Part shown: positions 1 through 9,887 of the stretch, piece by piece
Numbering within the stretch: position 1 is the first letter of the stretch
How the letters are laid out: every line of letters starts with the position of its first letter
Notes under the pieces: generated by a model
The model's database searches: none
What the model was told of the DNA's origin: nothing
The model's input: the letters and a program-made list of their open reading frames with translations, nothing else
Translations under genes and position numbers: made by a program
NCBI GenBank assembly: GCA_963815045.1
Contig: CAWFET010000002.1
Location: 186,001-250,000 of the forward strand
DNA length: 64,000 bases
Direction: 5' to 3'
Origin: DASUPK01 sp963815045
GTDB lineage: Bacteria > Actinomycetota > Thermoleophilia > Solirubrobacterales > 70-9

Positions 1-207
1 CGCCGGCGCCGCCGTCGACCATCGCCATGCGGAGCGGCCACCAGAAGTCGTGGGCCGCCTTCGCCTCCCAGCGGACGAAGTCGGCGGCCGTCAGGTGGGG
101 GCCTGCCTCGAGCAGCACCACATCACGCCCCCGCTGCGCGAGCTCCCCGGCCACCACGCCGCCGCCCGCCCGGATCCCACGACGACGACGTCGACGTGTT
201 CGCTCAT
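1..207 (-). pseudogene. GMC-family FAD oxidoreductase, 5' part, frameshifted and cut by window edge
   Basis: The ATG at 207 opens a Rossmann strand (MSEHVDVVVVGSG) typical of GMC oxidoreductases. The frame then turns into nonsense and stops near 91. Removing one missing base near 170-171 restores GSG-AGGGVVAGELAQRGRD and an open frame to the window edge. This matches the FAD-binding start of the intact GMC gene at 33608-35527. The start overlaps the stop of the small-subunit gene by 4 nt (ATGA), so the two were translated as a pair. The missing base could be a real inactivating mutation or a sequencing error in a G-rich run. GMC enzymes of this type oxidise alcohols or sugars with FAD. The substrate is unknown and most of the gene lies outside the window. 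Confidence 0.75.
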
Positions 208-602
208 CCGGGCACTCCCATGAAGGACCAGTCGTGCTTGATCCGATCGGCGAGCGGGAAGCGGAAGTCGATCTCCTCCCACGCGCCCGGCCCCCTGGCG
301 CCGGGGGCGACGAAGTCGCTGTAGTGGGCTTCGATCGCGAAGGCTCGGACCATCTGGAACTCGGGGGTCATCGCGACCTCGGCGACGCTCTCGGGTCCCC
401 TGCCGGCGACCTCGGCCAGCGCGTCGATCGCCCCGAGGAAGGCCGCTCGCGTCCCGCCGTCGACCATGGCGAGCTTCGCGTCGATGTAGGCGGCCGGCTC
501 GCAGCGCTCGGAACCGGGCACGATCGTCTCGCACAGAGCCGCCAGTGCCGAGGCGCGGCCCTCGTCCAGGATCAGCCAGCTCCTCTCCGCCACGTTCCGC
601 AC
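204..602 (-). CDS. Gluconate 2-dehydrogenase subunit 3-like small subunit of a GMC oxidoreductase
   Basis: This 132-residue protein resembles the gluconate 2-dehydrogenase subunit 3 family, small helical partners of GMC dehydrogenases. Typical features are an early LCETIVPGSE stretch, an AAYIDAKLAMVDGG segment and a C-terminal HYSDFVAPGA region. It overlaps the following GMC gene by 4 nt, which supports a two-subunit enzyme. The fused GMC protein at 33608 carries an equivalent domain at its own N-terminus, so this window holds both the split and the fused arrangement. No signal peptide is visible in this subunit. The family assignment is fairly secure. The substrate is not known. Confidence 0.7.
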   Translation of the reverse strand: MRNVAERSWLILDEGRASALAALCETIVPGSERCEPAAYIDAKLAMVDGGTRAAFLGAIDALAEVAGRGPESVAEVAMTPEFQMVRAFAIEAHYSDFVAPGARGPGAWEEIDFRFPLADRIKHDWSFMGVPG

Positions 603-1030
603 CCTATAGGCAGGGAGCTAATAAAACAAGCTATTTGACAGATACCTCGGAGCTCTCCGGCGTTGTCGATCCGAACTCCAGGATCTCAACGAATTCGATC
701 TTGGGTGCGACGCCGTCCGCGCCCCGTCTCCCTGACGACGAGGTCCTGATCGAAATCCAGGCCGCGGGCCTTCTCCTCGTCGTCCCACTCGTCGACGTTC
801 CTTGCCTGAAGGCCGCCGGTCGTCGAGCAGTCGAAGCTGATCGACGAAGGCCGGGCATGCCCCCGAACGTCCTGGGCGTCGGCGTAGCGAACGCGGCGCT
901 GACGGCTCAGCGGATGCGATCGGCGCTGTGCGTGACGGCGGTCACCTTGCGACGATCACCGGGGCCCACCACAGCGGCATCGAGATCTGTCGATCGAATG
1001 ATCGCCAGGATGCTGGGATCCCTACATCGT
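603..1030. other. 428-nt gap with possible decayed minus-strand coding remnant
   Basis: No intact gene is visible between the fused E1 gene and the small-subunit gene. On the minus strand, short protein-like stretches occur in different frames: SSISFDCSTTGGLQARNVD followed by DEWDDEEKARGLDFDQD in one frame around 730-840, and GVAPKIEFVEILEFG in another around 660-700. This pattern would fit a gene broken by several frameshifts. I do not recognise the family. Composition bias alone could also produce such stretches. An AT-richer patch at 604-645, just upstream of the small-subunit gene, may contain its promoter. Confidence 0.3.
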
Positions 1031-3004
1031 TCAAGTGCCGAGTGCACCCCGGGCGGCCGCGTAGACCTCATCGGCTCCCGGCAGGTAGGCGTCCTCAAGC
1101 GGTGGGCTGAGCGGGACCGGCTCGAAGGGCGCACCGACTCGCTCGACTGGGGCGTCCAGGAAATCGAAGGCGGCCGCCTGGACCTCGGCGGCGATCTCGG
1201 CGCCGAAGCCGCCGTGCTCGACCGCCTCGTGGGCGACGACCAGGCGGTTCGTGCGCCTGACCGAGTCGACGATCGCATCGAGATCGAGCGGCACCAGTGT
1301 CCGCGGGTCGATCACCTCGGCCTCGATGCCGTCGGCGGCGAGGCGGTCGGCCGCCGCAAGTGCCTCCCCGACCATCCGCGAGAGGGCGACGATCGTCACG
1401 TCGCCGCCCTGGCGGGCAACCCGGGCGTTGCCGATCGGCACCGGCTCGAGACCGGCGGGCACCTCCTCCTTGCGGAAGTAGAGGTTCTTGTGCTCGATGA
1501 ACACCACCGGATTGGGATCGGCGATCGAGCTGATCAGCAGCCCGGCGGCGTCCGCGGCGTTGCTGGGCATCACCACCTTGAGCCCGGGGATGTGGGCCAC
1601 CCAGGCCTCCAGGCTCTGCGAGTGCTGGGCCGCCCCTCGCGAACCCGCTCCGCCCTGGGTGCGCAGGACGAGAGGCACCCGGAGCTGTCCGCCGGACATG
1701 AAGTGGGCCTTGGCGGCCGCGTTGACGAGCTGGTCCAGGGCGAGCGTGAGGAAGTCGATGAACATGATCTCCAGCACCGGCCGCTTGCCCGATTGGGCCG
1801 CGCCGATCGAGACGCCGCAGATCGCCGCCTCGCTGATCGGCGTGTTGATCACCCGCTCGGTGCCGAACTCCTCGGCCAGGCCGGCGGTCACCGTGTACGG
1901 ACCGCCCTCGGCGACGTCCTCGCCGATCACGAACACGTCGTCGTCGGCGCGCATCGCCTCGGCGAGCGTCCCGTTGAGGGCCTTGACGAAGGACATCTGG
2001 CCCCCCTCGGGCACCGGGCTCAGGTCCGGCGCAGCCGCGCGGGGCCCGTAGACGAGCCCCATCGCGACCTCGGGCCCGGGGAATGGGCCGGCCCGGCCGA
2101 ACTCGACGGCTGCCTCGACCTCCTCTCGCGCCTCCGCCTCGATCTTCGCGGCGCGCTCCTCGTCGAACCAGCCCACCTCGGCCGCGGCGCGCTGAAAGCG
2201 CTGTATCGGGTCCTTCTGCTGCCACTCCTCGTCGGCGAGCGCCTCGCGGTACAGCGCAGGGTCACCGACGTAGTGGCCGCTCAGCCTGTGGGTGAGGCAC
2301 TCGAGCAGCATGGGCCCCTCGCCCTTTCGCGCCGCGGCGAGGAAGCGCCCGAAGGCCTCGTGGACGGCGCCGACATCGTTGCCGTCGACGGTCTCGCGGG
2401 TGAGCTCGTAAGGGGCGACCACGTCGCTGACGCGCTCGACGTTGGTGTGGGCGGAGCGCGGGGTGAACTCCGCGAACCCGTTGTTCTCGCACACCAGGAT
2501 CAGGGGCAGGCCCCAGAGGGTCGCCAGGTTGATGGTCTCGTTGAAGTGGCCGGCCTGCACCGCACCGTCGCCGAAGAAGATGACGGTGGCCCTGTCGCTG
2601 CCGTCGAGACGGCCGGCCAGAGCCGTGCCGAGGGCGATCGGGATGTTGCCGCCGACGACCCCCGTCGCGCCCATCAGGCCATGTTCGGTGTCGACCAGGT
2701 GCATCGAGCCGCCCAGGCCATGGCAGAGGCCGTTGTCGCGGCCCATCAACTCGGCCATCACCCGGTCCATCGGGGCGCCCTTGGCGAGGGCGTGGCCGTG
2801 GGCCCGGTGGCCGGAGTAGACGTTGTCGTCGTCGCTGAGCTGCGTGCAGACACCGGCTGCGACGGACTCCTGGCCGAGGCTGAGGTGGATCAGGCCGTAG
2901 ACCTCGTCAGCCTGCTTCAACTGCCCGACTCGCTCCTCGAAGGCGCGGATCCGCCACATCGCGCGCAGCAGATCGAGGGCGGTGTCGCCGTCGAGCTGCG
3001 TCAC
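1031..3004 (-). CDS. Fused 2-oxoacid dehydrogenase-type E1, alpha and beta in one chain
   Basis: This 657-residue protein joins the two halves of a thiamine-diphosphate E1 enzyme (acetoin, pyruvate or branched-chain 2-oxoacid dehydrogenase type). The alpha part covers about 1-325, with the TPP motif running from GDG at 145-147 to NN at 174-175 and a loop RLSGHYVGDP near 240. The beta part begins near Met337 with MSFVKALNGTLAEAMR and includes GEDVAEGGPY and INTPISEAAI. Such enzymes decarboxylate a 2-oxoacid or cleave a diketone and normally hand the acyl group to a lipoyl E2. No E2 or E3 gene is in the window. Its ATG overlaps the preceding isomerase-like gene by 4 nt. It is the second E1 of this operon, after the split pair at 4341-6369. 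The substrate is unknown. Confidence 0.85.
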   Translation of the reverse strand: MTQLDGDTALDLLRAMWRIRAFEERVGQLKQADEVYGLIHLSLGQESVAAGVCTQLSDDDNVYSGHRAHGHALAKGAPMDRVMAELMGRDNGLCHGLGGSMHLVDTEHGLMGATGVVGGNIPIALGTALAGRLDGSDRATVIFFGDGAVQAGHFNETINLATLWGLPLILVCENNGFAEFTPRSAHTNVERVSDVVAPYELTRETVDGNDVGAVHEAFGRFLAAARKGEGPMLLECLTHRLSGHYVGDPALYREALADEEWQQKDPIQRFQRAAAEVGWFDEERAAKIEAEAREEVEAAVEFGRAGPFPGPEVAMGLVYGPRAAAPDLSPVPEGGQMSFVKALNGTLAEAMRADDDVFVIGEDVAEGGPYTVTAGLAEEFGTERVINTPISEAAICGVSIGAAQSGKRPVLEIMFIDFLTLALDQLVNAAAKAHFMSGGQLRVPLVLRTQGGAGSRGAAQHSQSLEAWVAHIPGLKVVMPSNAADAAGLLISSIADPNPVVFIEHKNLYFRKEEVPAGLEPVPIGNARVARQGGDVTIVALSRMVGEALAAADRLAADGIEAEVIDPRTLVPLDLDAIVDSVRRTNRLVVAHEAVEHGGFGAEIAAEVQAAAFDFLDAPVERVGAPFEPVPLSPPLEDAYLPGADEVYAAARGALGT

Positions 3005-3879
3005 GCAGCGACGGGCTGGAACTGCGACATGGTGGCCTCGAACGCGTGCCGGTACATCTCGTCGATCGGCTCCGCCCGGAGCTCATCCGAGAGCACCTCG
3101 ATCCCCCAGGCATCGTCGTAGCCCATCTCCTGCGCCGCGCGGATGTAGCCGCGGATGTCGAACTCACCCTCGCCCGGGAGCTTGCGGAACCTGGTGGTCT
3201 CCTCGATGCGGTCCTCCATCCACTCGCGCCTGCCGTCGCTGAGCTCCATCCAGGTCAGGTACTCGAGCGGGATCCGCTTCAGGTCGTCAGGCGCAATCCC
3301 GAGCTTCGCCATGTGCCAGGTGTCGATCACCAGGCCGCCGTTCTTCGCGCCGGCGCCCTCGACGACCGCCAGAGCGGCGTCAAGGTTGTCGACGTTGACG
3401 TCGAAGGGCATGAACTCGTAGGCAATCACCGCGTCCGTCAGCTCGGCGGCGTGGGCGCAGAGCTCCGCGTAGCGCTCGGTCAGCTTGTCGAGCTCGCAGG
3501 GAACGCCGGGGATGTTCCCGACCTTGACGTGGTGGGCGCCGAGGGCCGCGGCGCCTTCGAGCAGCAGGTCCCGGAGCTCGTCCGATTCCTTTCGGCCGTC
3601 GGTGCCCTTGTCCTCGAAGAAGCCCCAGATGAACTCCAGCTCCAGGTAGCGCAATCCGTTGTCGTCGAGCAGCTGCTTGATCTCCGCGAGGCTCCGGCTC
3701 TCCTCTTGGTGGACGAGGTCGGCATGCCAGATGCCGATCCCCTTCATCCCGGCCTTGGCCGCCTCTGCGCAGCGGTCAGCGAAGTCGAAGTTGCTCCATT
3801 CCTGACCCTGGTGCGGCTGGGTGGGGCCCGCGGTCGTCCAGTACGCGCCCATCAGCTCGACGCCGTTGTCAGTCGCCAT
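3001..3879 (-). CDS. Xylose isomerase-like TIM-barrel protein (sugar phosphate isomerase/epimerase family)
   Basis: This 292-residue protein has the layout of AP-endonuclease-2-like TIM barrels: GIWHADLVHQEE near residue 51, a strand ending LELEFIWGFFEDK, HHVKVGNIPG, VIAYEFMPFDVN, LVIDTWHMAKLG and a late GEGEFDIRGYIRA. The acidic and His residues at the strand ends would bind a divalent metal. Members isomerise or epimerise sugars, inositols or keto acids, and some act on aromatic ring-cleavage products. It sits between a VOC protein (3-nt gap) and the fused E1 (4-nt overlap), so it probably acts on the substrate or product of the E1 enzymes. The family is clear. The reaction is not. Confidence 0.75.
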   Translation of the reverse strand: MATDNGVELMGAYWTTAGPTQPHQGQEWSNFDFADRCAEAAKAGMKGIGIWHADLVHQEESRSLAEIKQLLDDNGLRYLELEFIWGFFEDKGTDGRKESDELRDLLLEGAAALGAHHVKVGNIPGVPCELDKLTERYAELCAHAAELTDAVIAYEFMPFDVNVDNLDAALAVVEGAGAKNGGLVIDTWHMAKLGIAPDDLKRIPLEYLTWMELSDGRREWMEDRIEETTRFRKLPGEGEFDIRGYIRAAQEMGYDDAWGIEVLSDELRAEPIDEMYRHAFEATMSQFQPVAA

Positions 3880-3882
3880 GCG

Positions 3883-4308
3883 TCACTCCTCCTTGCCGCC
3901 CTCACCGGGCATCACGTTGATCTCGATCTTGACCCCGTTGGGGTCCTCGAAGAACAGCTGGCGCATCCCGATTCCCGGAACCGTGTTCCGCACGGCCTCG
4001 ACGCCGGTCCTCTCGAGCCTCGCCACCGCCTCGTCGTGGTCATCCTCGGAGAAGGCGAGATGGTCGAGGGCGCCGGTGCCCTGCGCCGGCGGCGACGCCG
4101 CGATCCCGGTGGTCTCGGAATGCGCCGTGAAGGCACCCCGGTCCGCGACGTGCACGCAGGGCACCCCTCCGGCGTAGAGCCAGTAGCCGGGGAACTCCAG
4201 GGGCGGCCGGTCGCCGACCTCCAGGCCGAGGGCATCGCGATAGAAGTCCCGCGTCCCCTCCATGTCCTCGGTGAGCACCAGGACGTGGTCGAGCTTGGTC
4301 AGCGCCAT
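3883..4308 (-). CDS. VOC-family (glyoxalase/dioxygenase fold) protein
   Basis: This is a 141-residue single VOC domain pair: LDHVLVLTEDMEGTRDFYRD at the start, LDHLAFSEDDHDEAV in the middle and FFEDPNGVKIEINV at the end. The two His residues and the final Glu are placed as metal ligands in glyoxalase-type enzymes. The ATG at 4308 begins MALTKLDHVL. The open frame extends far upstream, but that part is antisense-like shadow over the E1 beta gene. The gene lies 32 nt after E1 beta and 3 nt before the TIM-barrel gene. It could be an isomerase, lyase or small dioxygenase. The exact reaction is unknown. Confidence 0.75.
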   Translation of the reverse strand: MALTKLDHVLVLTEDMEGTRDFYRDALGLEVGDRPPLEFPGYWLYAGGVPCVHVADRGAFTAHSETTGIAASPPAQGTGALDHLAFSEDDHDEAVARLERTGVEAVRNTVPGIGMRQLFFEDPNGVKIEINVMPGEGGKEE

Positions 4309-4340
4309 CGCGAGCTCACCACCGGCGCCGCGCGACCGCG

Positions 4341-5333
4341 CTAGGCGGCCGCGGCCGGAACCTCGCCGACCACCTGGCGCGCCGCGGAGACGATCTTCTC
4401 CGCGGTGGGGGAGATGTACTCCTCCTGGACCTGGTTGGCGGCGACCGGCGCATCCGTCCGTGCGACCCGGGCGACGGACGCCTTCAGGGATTCGAGGCCC
4501 TTCTCGCTGACCATCGCGGCGATCTCGGAGGCGACGCCGCAGTTCATGCGGCCCTCGTCGGTGACGATCAGGCGGCCGGTCTTGGCGACCGACTCGAGGA
4601 TCGTCTTCTCGTCGAGGGGGACCAGCGTCCGGAGGTCGATCACCTCGGCGTTGATGCCCTCGCCCGACAGCTCCTCGGCCGCCCCGAGGGCGATCGAGGT
4701 CATCATCGAGCAGGCGACGATGGTCACATCGCTGCCCTCGCGGGCCACGTTGGCCTTGCCGAACGGGATCTCGAAGTCGCCGTCGGGGACGTCGTCCTCG
4801 GCTCCGTAGCCGAAGGCGTGGGTGAGCACGATCGTCGGGTTTTCGGATTTGATCGCCGTCGTCAGCAGGCCCTTGACCTCCTTCGCCCCCGAGGGAGCGG
4901 CGATCTCGATCCCCGGCAGGTTCCAGTACATGCCGAACGGGCTCTCGGAGTGCTGGGCGCCACCGCCGTGCAGGAGGCCGTGGCTGATGTGCAGCGTCAC
5001 CGGCACGCCGATCGTGCCGCCGGACGAGGTCCGCGCGGTGGAGATCTCGTTGGCGATCGAGGAGATCGCCGGATAGGTGAACGAGGCGAGCCCGAGGTGG
5101 GCGAACATCCGGTGCCCGCACATCGCCGCGCCCGCGGCCATCGCCGTGTAGGCGGCCTCCGAGCAGGGTGGGAAGAGGATGCGATCTCCGTACTGCTTCT
5201 GGAAGGGCTCGAACTGCATGCCCTCCGGGCCGATCCCGAGCACCTCGTTGCCCATCACCACGAAGTTCGGGTCCTCCTCCATGTACCTGCCCAGCACGTC
5301 GAGCATCGCGTCGGCGTAGTTCTTGGTCGGCAT
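4341..5333 (-). CDS. TPP-dependent dehydrogenase E1 beta subunit (split form)
   Basis: This 330-residue protein has the E1 beta (transketolase central and C-terminal domain) pattern: NYADAMLDVLGRYMEEDPNF at the start, SEAAYTAMAAGAAMCG, GGAQHSESPFG and a C-terminal VIDLRTLVPLD followed by VTDEGRMNCGVASEIAAMVS. It forms the alpha2-beta2 enzyme with the E1 alpha subunit encoded 10 nt upstream. E1 beta supplies part of the active site and the contact with E2. It is close to acetoin and pyruvate dehydrogenase E1 beta proteins, but the substrate cannot be read from sequence. Its divergence from the beta half of the fused E1 suggests a distinct paralogue and not a recent duplication. Confidence 0.85.
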   Translation of the reverse strand: MPTKNYADAMLDVLGRYMEEDPNFVVMGNEVLGIGPEGMQFEPFQKQYGDRILFPPCSEAAYTAMAAGAAMCGHRMFAHLGLASFTYPAISSIANEISTARTSSGGTIGVPVTLHISHGLLHGGGAQHSESPFGMYWNLPGIEIAAPSGAKEVKGLLTTAIKSENPTIVLTHAFGYGAEDDVPDGDFEIPFGKANVAREGSDVTIVACSMMTSIALGAAEELSGEGINAEVIDLRTLVPLDEKTILESVAKTGRLIVTDEGRMNCGVASEIAAMVSEKGLESLKASVARVARTDAPVAANQVQEEYISPTAEKIVSAARQVVGEVPAAAA

Positions 5334-5343
5334 CGGGTCCTCC

Positions 5344-6365
5344 TTACGCGAAGACGTGTTCGAGGGCGGATTCGGGCGTGGGGCGGGGGCTCTCGAGCGC
5401 GAACTCGCGCGCCTCGGCGATCCGGGCGGTCTGCTGCTCGTCGATCGCCGTCAGCTCCTCCTGGGTGATGTCGCCGGAGGAGAGCAGCTTTCGCGCGTAG
5501 ATCAGAACGGGGTCATGGTCGCTGTACCAGTCGGCGTGCTCGCCCGAGATCGCGGAGTCATCCCACGCCATCGAGATGTCGAGCTCCCCTGTGGTCATCT
5601 CTGGCCAGAGCGGCTGGCTGCCCGCCCACCGCTCGGTGACCGCGTGGATGAAGTACGGGCCCTTTCGCGCGCGGCAGTGCGCGACCGCCTTGAGGGCGAG
5701 CTCGTTGACCGCCTCCAGGTCCCGCCCGTCGACGGTCTCGACCGGGATTCCGAAGGTCTTCGGGATCGTGGTCAGGTCCTTGACCGCGGAGACCGAGGTC
5801 GGGAAGCCGCCACCCGCGGAGCCCAGTGCCCCCTCGCTGTTGTTCTCGCAGACGAACAGCACCGGAAGCTCATAGAGGGCTGCGAGGTTGAGGGATTCGT
5901 AGGCGATTCCCTCCTCGAGGGCGCCGTCGCCGAACAGCCCGACGGCGATCGCGTCGCCGCCCTCCTGCTTCAGCGCGAACGCCGCTCCGTTGGCGAGCGA
6001 GATGCTGCCGCCGACGATCGACGAGGTCGAGATGAAACCAAGGTCCGGATCGCTCATGTGCAGGGTGCCGCCGGCGCCCTTGTTGAGGCCGGTCTCGCGG
6101 CCGAGGATCTCGGCGAGCGCCCGCTTGGGGTCGGAGCCCCGGGCGATGATGTGGCCGTGGTTGCGGTGGTGGGTGGCGAGCTTGTCGTCGTCCCCGAGTG
6201 CCTCCATCAGGCCAACCCCGGTCGACTCCTGGCCCACGTATAGGTGGAAGTGGGTCATGAAGGCATGGTCGTCATGGAAGAGCCTGTTGACCTCCTCCTC
6301 GAAGCGGCGAATGGTCAGCATGCGCTCGAGCGCCCGGCTCTGGCGCTCCTTGTCCCAGCTCTCTG

Positions 6366-6369
<4 letters not shown>
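5344..6369 (-). CDS. TPP-dependent dehydrogenase E1 alpha subunit (split form)
   Basis: This 341-residue protein carries the E1 alpha fold with the TPP-binding motif from GDG at 147-149 to NN at 176-177, the substrate-side HRNHGHIIARG loop near 68-78 and the GGTLHMSD segment near 100. It is the catalytic partner of the E1 beta gene just downstream. Its ATG overlaps the end of the ABC ATPase gene by 4 nt, so the E1 genes are translationally coupled to the importer. This suggests the imported compound or a close product is the E1 substrate. No lipoyl acyltransferase or dihydrolipoamide dehydrogenase is nearby, so those subunits would come from elsewhere in the genome. Confidence 0.85.
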
Positions 6370-7162
<793 letters not shown>

Positions 7163-7166
<4 letters not shown>

Positions 7167-7882
7167 ATCTCCTCCGCTCCGAGATACGCCCGGATCACAT
7201 GTTCGTCGCGCAGGACCTCAGCGGTCGGGCCGGTGGCGATCAGCTTGCCGAAGTCGAGTACCGAGGTGAGCTCGCAGCAGGCGGAGACCAGGTTCATGTC
7301 GTGGTCGACGAGGATCACCAGTGCCCCGATCTGCTCGGGGATTTTCCGGATCACGCCGCCCATGTGCTCGGTCTCCTCGTCGGGCAGACCGGCCGCGGGC
7401 TCGTCGAGGAGCACCGCACGCGGCTTGCCCACGACCGCCCGGGCGATCTCGACCAGGCGCCGCTCACGCGCCCCCAGCGTTCCGACCTTCGTCTGCGGAT
7501 CCAGGGCTCCGAGCCCAACGAAGTCGAGAGAGCCGAGCACGTCGTCCCGACGGGACGTGCCGCCGTTGTTGCTCGAGTGCTCCTCGACCATTGCGACGTT
7601 GTCGTAGAGCGAGAGCTCCTCAATCGCCTGCTCCGTCTGGAAGGTTCGCCGCAGGCCCCAGCGAGCGCGGCGGAAGTCCGTCATCCCCAGCAGGTTCTCG
7701 TCGAAGGCGGTGACCGTCCCGCCAGATGGCTTGACGAACCCGCTGAGCACGTTGAAGAAGGTGGTCTTGCCGGCTCCGTTCGGGCCGATCAGGCCGCAGG
7801 TCCCGCCGGGGAAGGTGACCGTCATCTGGTCGATCGGCTTGACCCCGCCGAACCGCACCTCCAGGCTCTCGACCTTGATCAT
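7163..7882 (-). CDS. livG: Branched-chain-type ABC importer ATPase, LivG-like
   Basis: This 239-residue ATPase has Walker A GPNGAGKT (33-40), Walker B AVLLDEPAAGL and the H-switch in LVDHDMNLV. The signature region reads LGARERRLVEIARA, a degenerate form of LSxGxQ. In HAAT importers LivG pairs with LivF, so one canonical signature may come from the partner. Four-nt overlaps with both neighbours show tight coupling within the importer operon. The membrane subunits and binding protein are encoded immediately upstream on the same strand. Confidence 0.85.
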
Positions 7883-8976
7883 TCCGAGCCCGCCGTGCCC
7901 CCGGCTGCCCGCGCCCCCGGGCTGCCCACCGCTCGCCAGATCAAGCGCCCCAGCTTCGCCATGTCCTTGGGGAACTGGTCGACCAGGCCCGCCGGAGCGG
8001 TGGTCAGCACCTGAATCACGCCGAGGCCGAAGAGGATCGTCAATAGGTCAGGAGGCAGCCCCCAGTTGTCGAGGAGGGCGGGAAGCAGCTTGATCAGCAG
8101 GCCCGCGACCACTGCGCCCCAGAGGCTGTAGATCCCGCCCATGAGGACGACCGCCAGCAGGATGATCGAGTCCTGGGTGGGGAAGGTGAGGTTGTAGAGA
8201 GTGCCCGAGCTGCCGGCCAGCAGGGCGCCGGCGATCCCTGTCATGAAGGACGCGAGCGCGAAGGCCCACATCTTGTAGAGGCTGATGTTGACCCCGGCCG
8301 CGAGAGCCGCCGGCTCCGACTGGCGGATCGTCGCCCAGGCCCGCCCGGGCTTGCCGCGCACGTGCCAGAGGGCCAACAGGAACATCAAGGCAGCCCAGAT
8401 CACGCAGTAGCGGAAGAAGGCGTGGTCGCCCGTGGCGATGCTCGGACGCCGTATCTCCTGGGCGCCCGTCGTCGCGTTGGTGTGACCGAGGAAGCCGCCG
8501 CCGCCGTTCGGGAAGTCCGTCGCCGCGATCACCACCGTGATCGCTCCGGCGAGCATCAGGGTGATCAGCGCGAGGTAGAGGCCGCTGACCCGCAGCGCCG
8601 GTAGCCCCACCAGCGAGCCCAGGACCATCGTGATCAGGCCAGTCATGATCGTGACCACCGGGAAGGGAAGTCCCGTGGCGAAGAGCAGCCGTGCCCCGAC
8701 CCACGCACCGAGCGCCAGGACGGCCACCTGCCCGAGGGAGACGAGGCCGACGCGGCCCATCAGCAGGCCGAGCCCGAGGGCGACGATCGTGTAGATGACG
8801 ACGCTGGTGGAGACGTCGACCCAGTACGCGCTCAGCATCGAGGGCAGAAGCAGGAGCACGAACGCGAGCAGCACGGCGATCACCACGAGCCTGATCCGCT
8901 CGCCCATGTCGAGGCGGTTGATTGGCCCCATGGGCCGATCGAAGAAGCCGGTGGCGGGAGCCTCAGCTTCGCCCAT
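7879..8976 (-). CDS. livM: Branched-chain-type ABC importer permease, LivM-like
   Basis: This is a multi-span permease of about 365 residues with the LivM pattern: hydrophobic segments from about residue 30 onward, GLGLLMGRVGLVSLGQ and the late loop LLAVVLMGGIYSLWGAVVAG. I chose the ATG at 8976 (MGEAEAPATG), which gives a 14-nt overlap with LivH. A GTG at 9009 would add 11 residues and enlarge the overlap to 47 nt. Neither start has a strong ribosome site, so translation is probably coupled to livH. The protein forms the membrane channel with LivH. Confidence 0.8.
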   Translation of the reverse strand: MGEAEAPATGFFDRPMGPINRLDMGERIRLVVIAVLLAFVLLLLPSMLSAYWVDVSTSVVIYTIVALGLGLLMGRVGLVSLGQVAVLALGAWVGARLLFATGLPFPVVTIMTGLITMVLGSLVGLPALRVSGLYLALITLMLAGAITVVIAATDFPNGGGGFLGHTNATTGAQEIRRPSIATGDHAFFRYCVIWAALMFLLALWHVRGKPGRAWATIRQSEPAALAAGVNISLYKMWAFALASFMTGIAGALLAGSSGTLYNLTFPTQDSIILLAVVLMGGIYSLWGAVVAGLLIKLLPALLDNWGLPPDLLTILFGLGVIQVLTTAPAGLVDQFPKDMAKLGRLIWRAVGSPGARAAGGTAGSE

Positions 8977-9865
8977 TGCCAAGTCCGGTTCCGCTGAACG
9001 AGATCTCACGCTTGCGCGAGATCACCAGCAGCGCGACCGCGGCGAGCACGAACGGCGCCATGTTGCGGTATTCCGAAATCGAGGTGATCGGCGTCGCCAT
9101 GGCGCTGACCAGCCCGACGACGAGTGCAGCGAAGAATGTGACGACCAGCGACCGCAGCCGGGCGATGAGGGCGGCCGCCAGCGATGAGATCACCAGGAAG
9201 GTCAGGCTGACCGCGTCGAGTCCGACCAGGTCAGAGAGCAGCAGGCCGGAGATCCCAGAGAGAAGGCCGGAGACGAGCCAGGCCTGCGCCTCCACCCATC
9301 TCACCGGCACCCCCAGTGTCGCGGTGATCTCGCGATCGTTGGCAAGCCCGCGCATCGCGGTACCGAGCTTCGTGTACTTGAGGAAGGCGCCGGTCCCGAA
9401 GACGACGAACACTCCCAGGCCGAAGGCGATCACCTGTGTCCAGGTGACGGCCACCTGGCCGACGTCGAAGGCATGGGTCGAGGTGGGCAGCACCTGCGAG
9501 CGGGCCTTGTCGCTCCAGATCCACGACATGGTCCCCAGCAGGATCAAGGCGAGGCCGAGGGTGGCCGTGGCCTTCACAAGCGCATCGCGCTTGGCCAGGG
9601 CCGGCCCCAGGATGACGCCGTAGGTGAGCGTCACGGCTGCGCAGAAGAGCACAGCGACCCCATAGGAGGGCCACTCGGGCCACAGCGAGTTGTTGATCAG
9701 GTCCCACGCGATCAGGGCGCCCATCGCTCCGACCGCGCCGAAGGCCAGGTTCAACACCCCCGTGGTCCGGTAGAGAACCACCATCCCGGCCCCCGACAGG
9801 GCGTACACCCCGCCGAGGGCCAGGCCGGTGACGATGAAGGGCTGGAAGTCGTGCCAACTCGGCAT
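8963..9865 (-). CDS. livH: Branched-chain-type ABC importer permease, LivH-like
   Basis: This 300-residue permease carries the LivH hallmarks LALGGVYALSGAGMVVLYRT and VLNLAFGAVGAMGALIAW near the N-terminus, a conserved GTAMRGLANDREITATLG loop, and about eight membrane segments. It follows the substrate-binding protein gene by 22 nt and precedes LivM. Together with LivM, LivG, LivF and the lipoprotein it makes a complete importer, with nothing missing. Confidence 0.85.
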   Translation of the reverse strand: MPSWHDFQPFIVTGLALGGVYALSGAGMVVLYRTTGVLNLAFGAVGAMGALIAWDLINNSLWPEWPSYGVAVLFCAAVTLTYGVILGPALAKRDALVKATATLGLALILLGTMSWIWSDKARSQVLPTSTHAFDVGQVAVTWTQVIAFGLGVFVVFGTGAFLKYTKLGTAMRGLANDREITATLGVPVRWVEAQAWLVSGLLSGISGLLLSDLVGLDAVSLTFLVISSLAAALIARLRSLVVTFFAALVVGLVSAMATPITSISEYRNMAPFVLAAVALLVISRKREISFSGTGLGNGRS

Positions 9866-9887
9866 CTAGTGACTCACAGCCCCCTTA

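Noticed and set aside
545..3121. Very long plus-strand open frame (858 codons) over the E1 and TIM-barrel genes
   Set aside because: It is antisense to well-supported genes, its protein is Arg/Gly/Asp-rich with no family motif, and long empty frames are expected opposite high-GC genes. Similar frames elsewhere, for example 17070-19220 minus and 25927-27906 minus, were rejected for the same reason.
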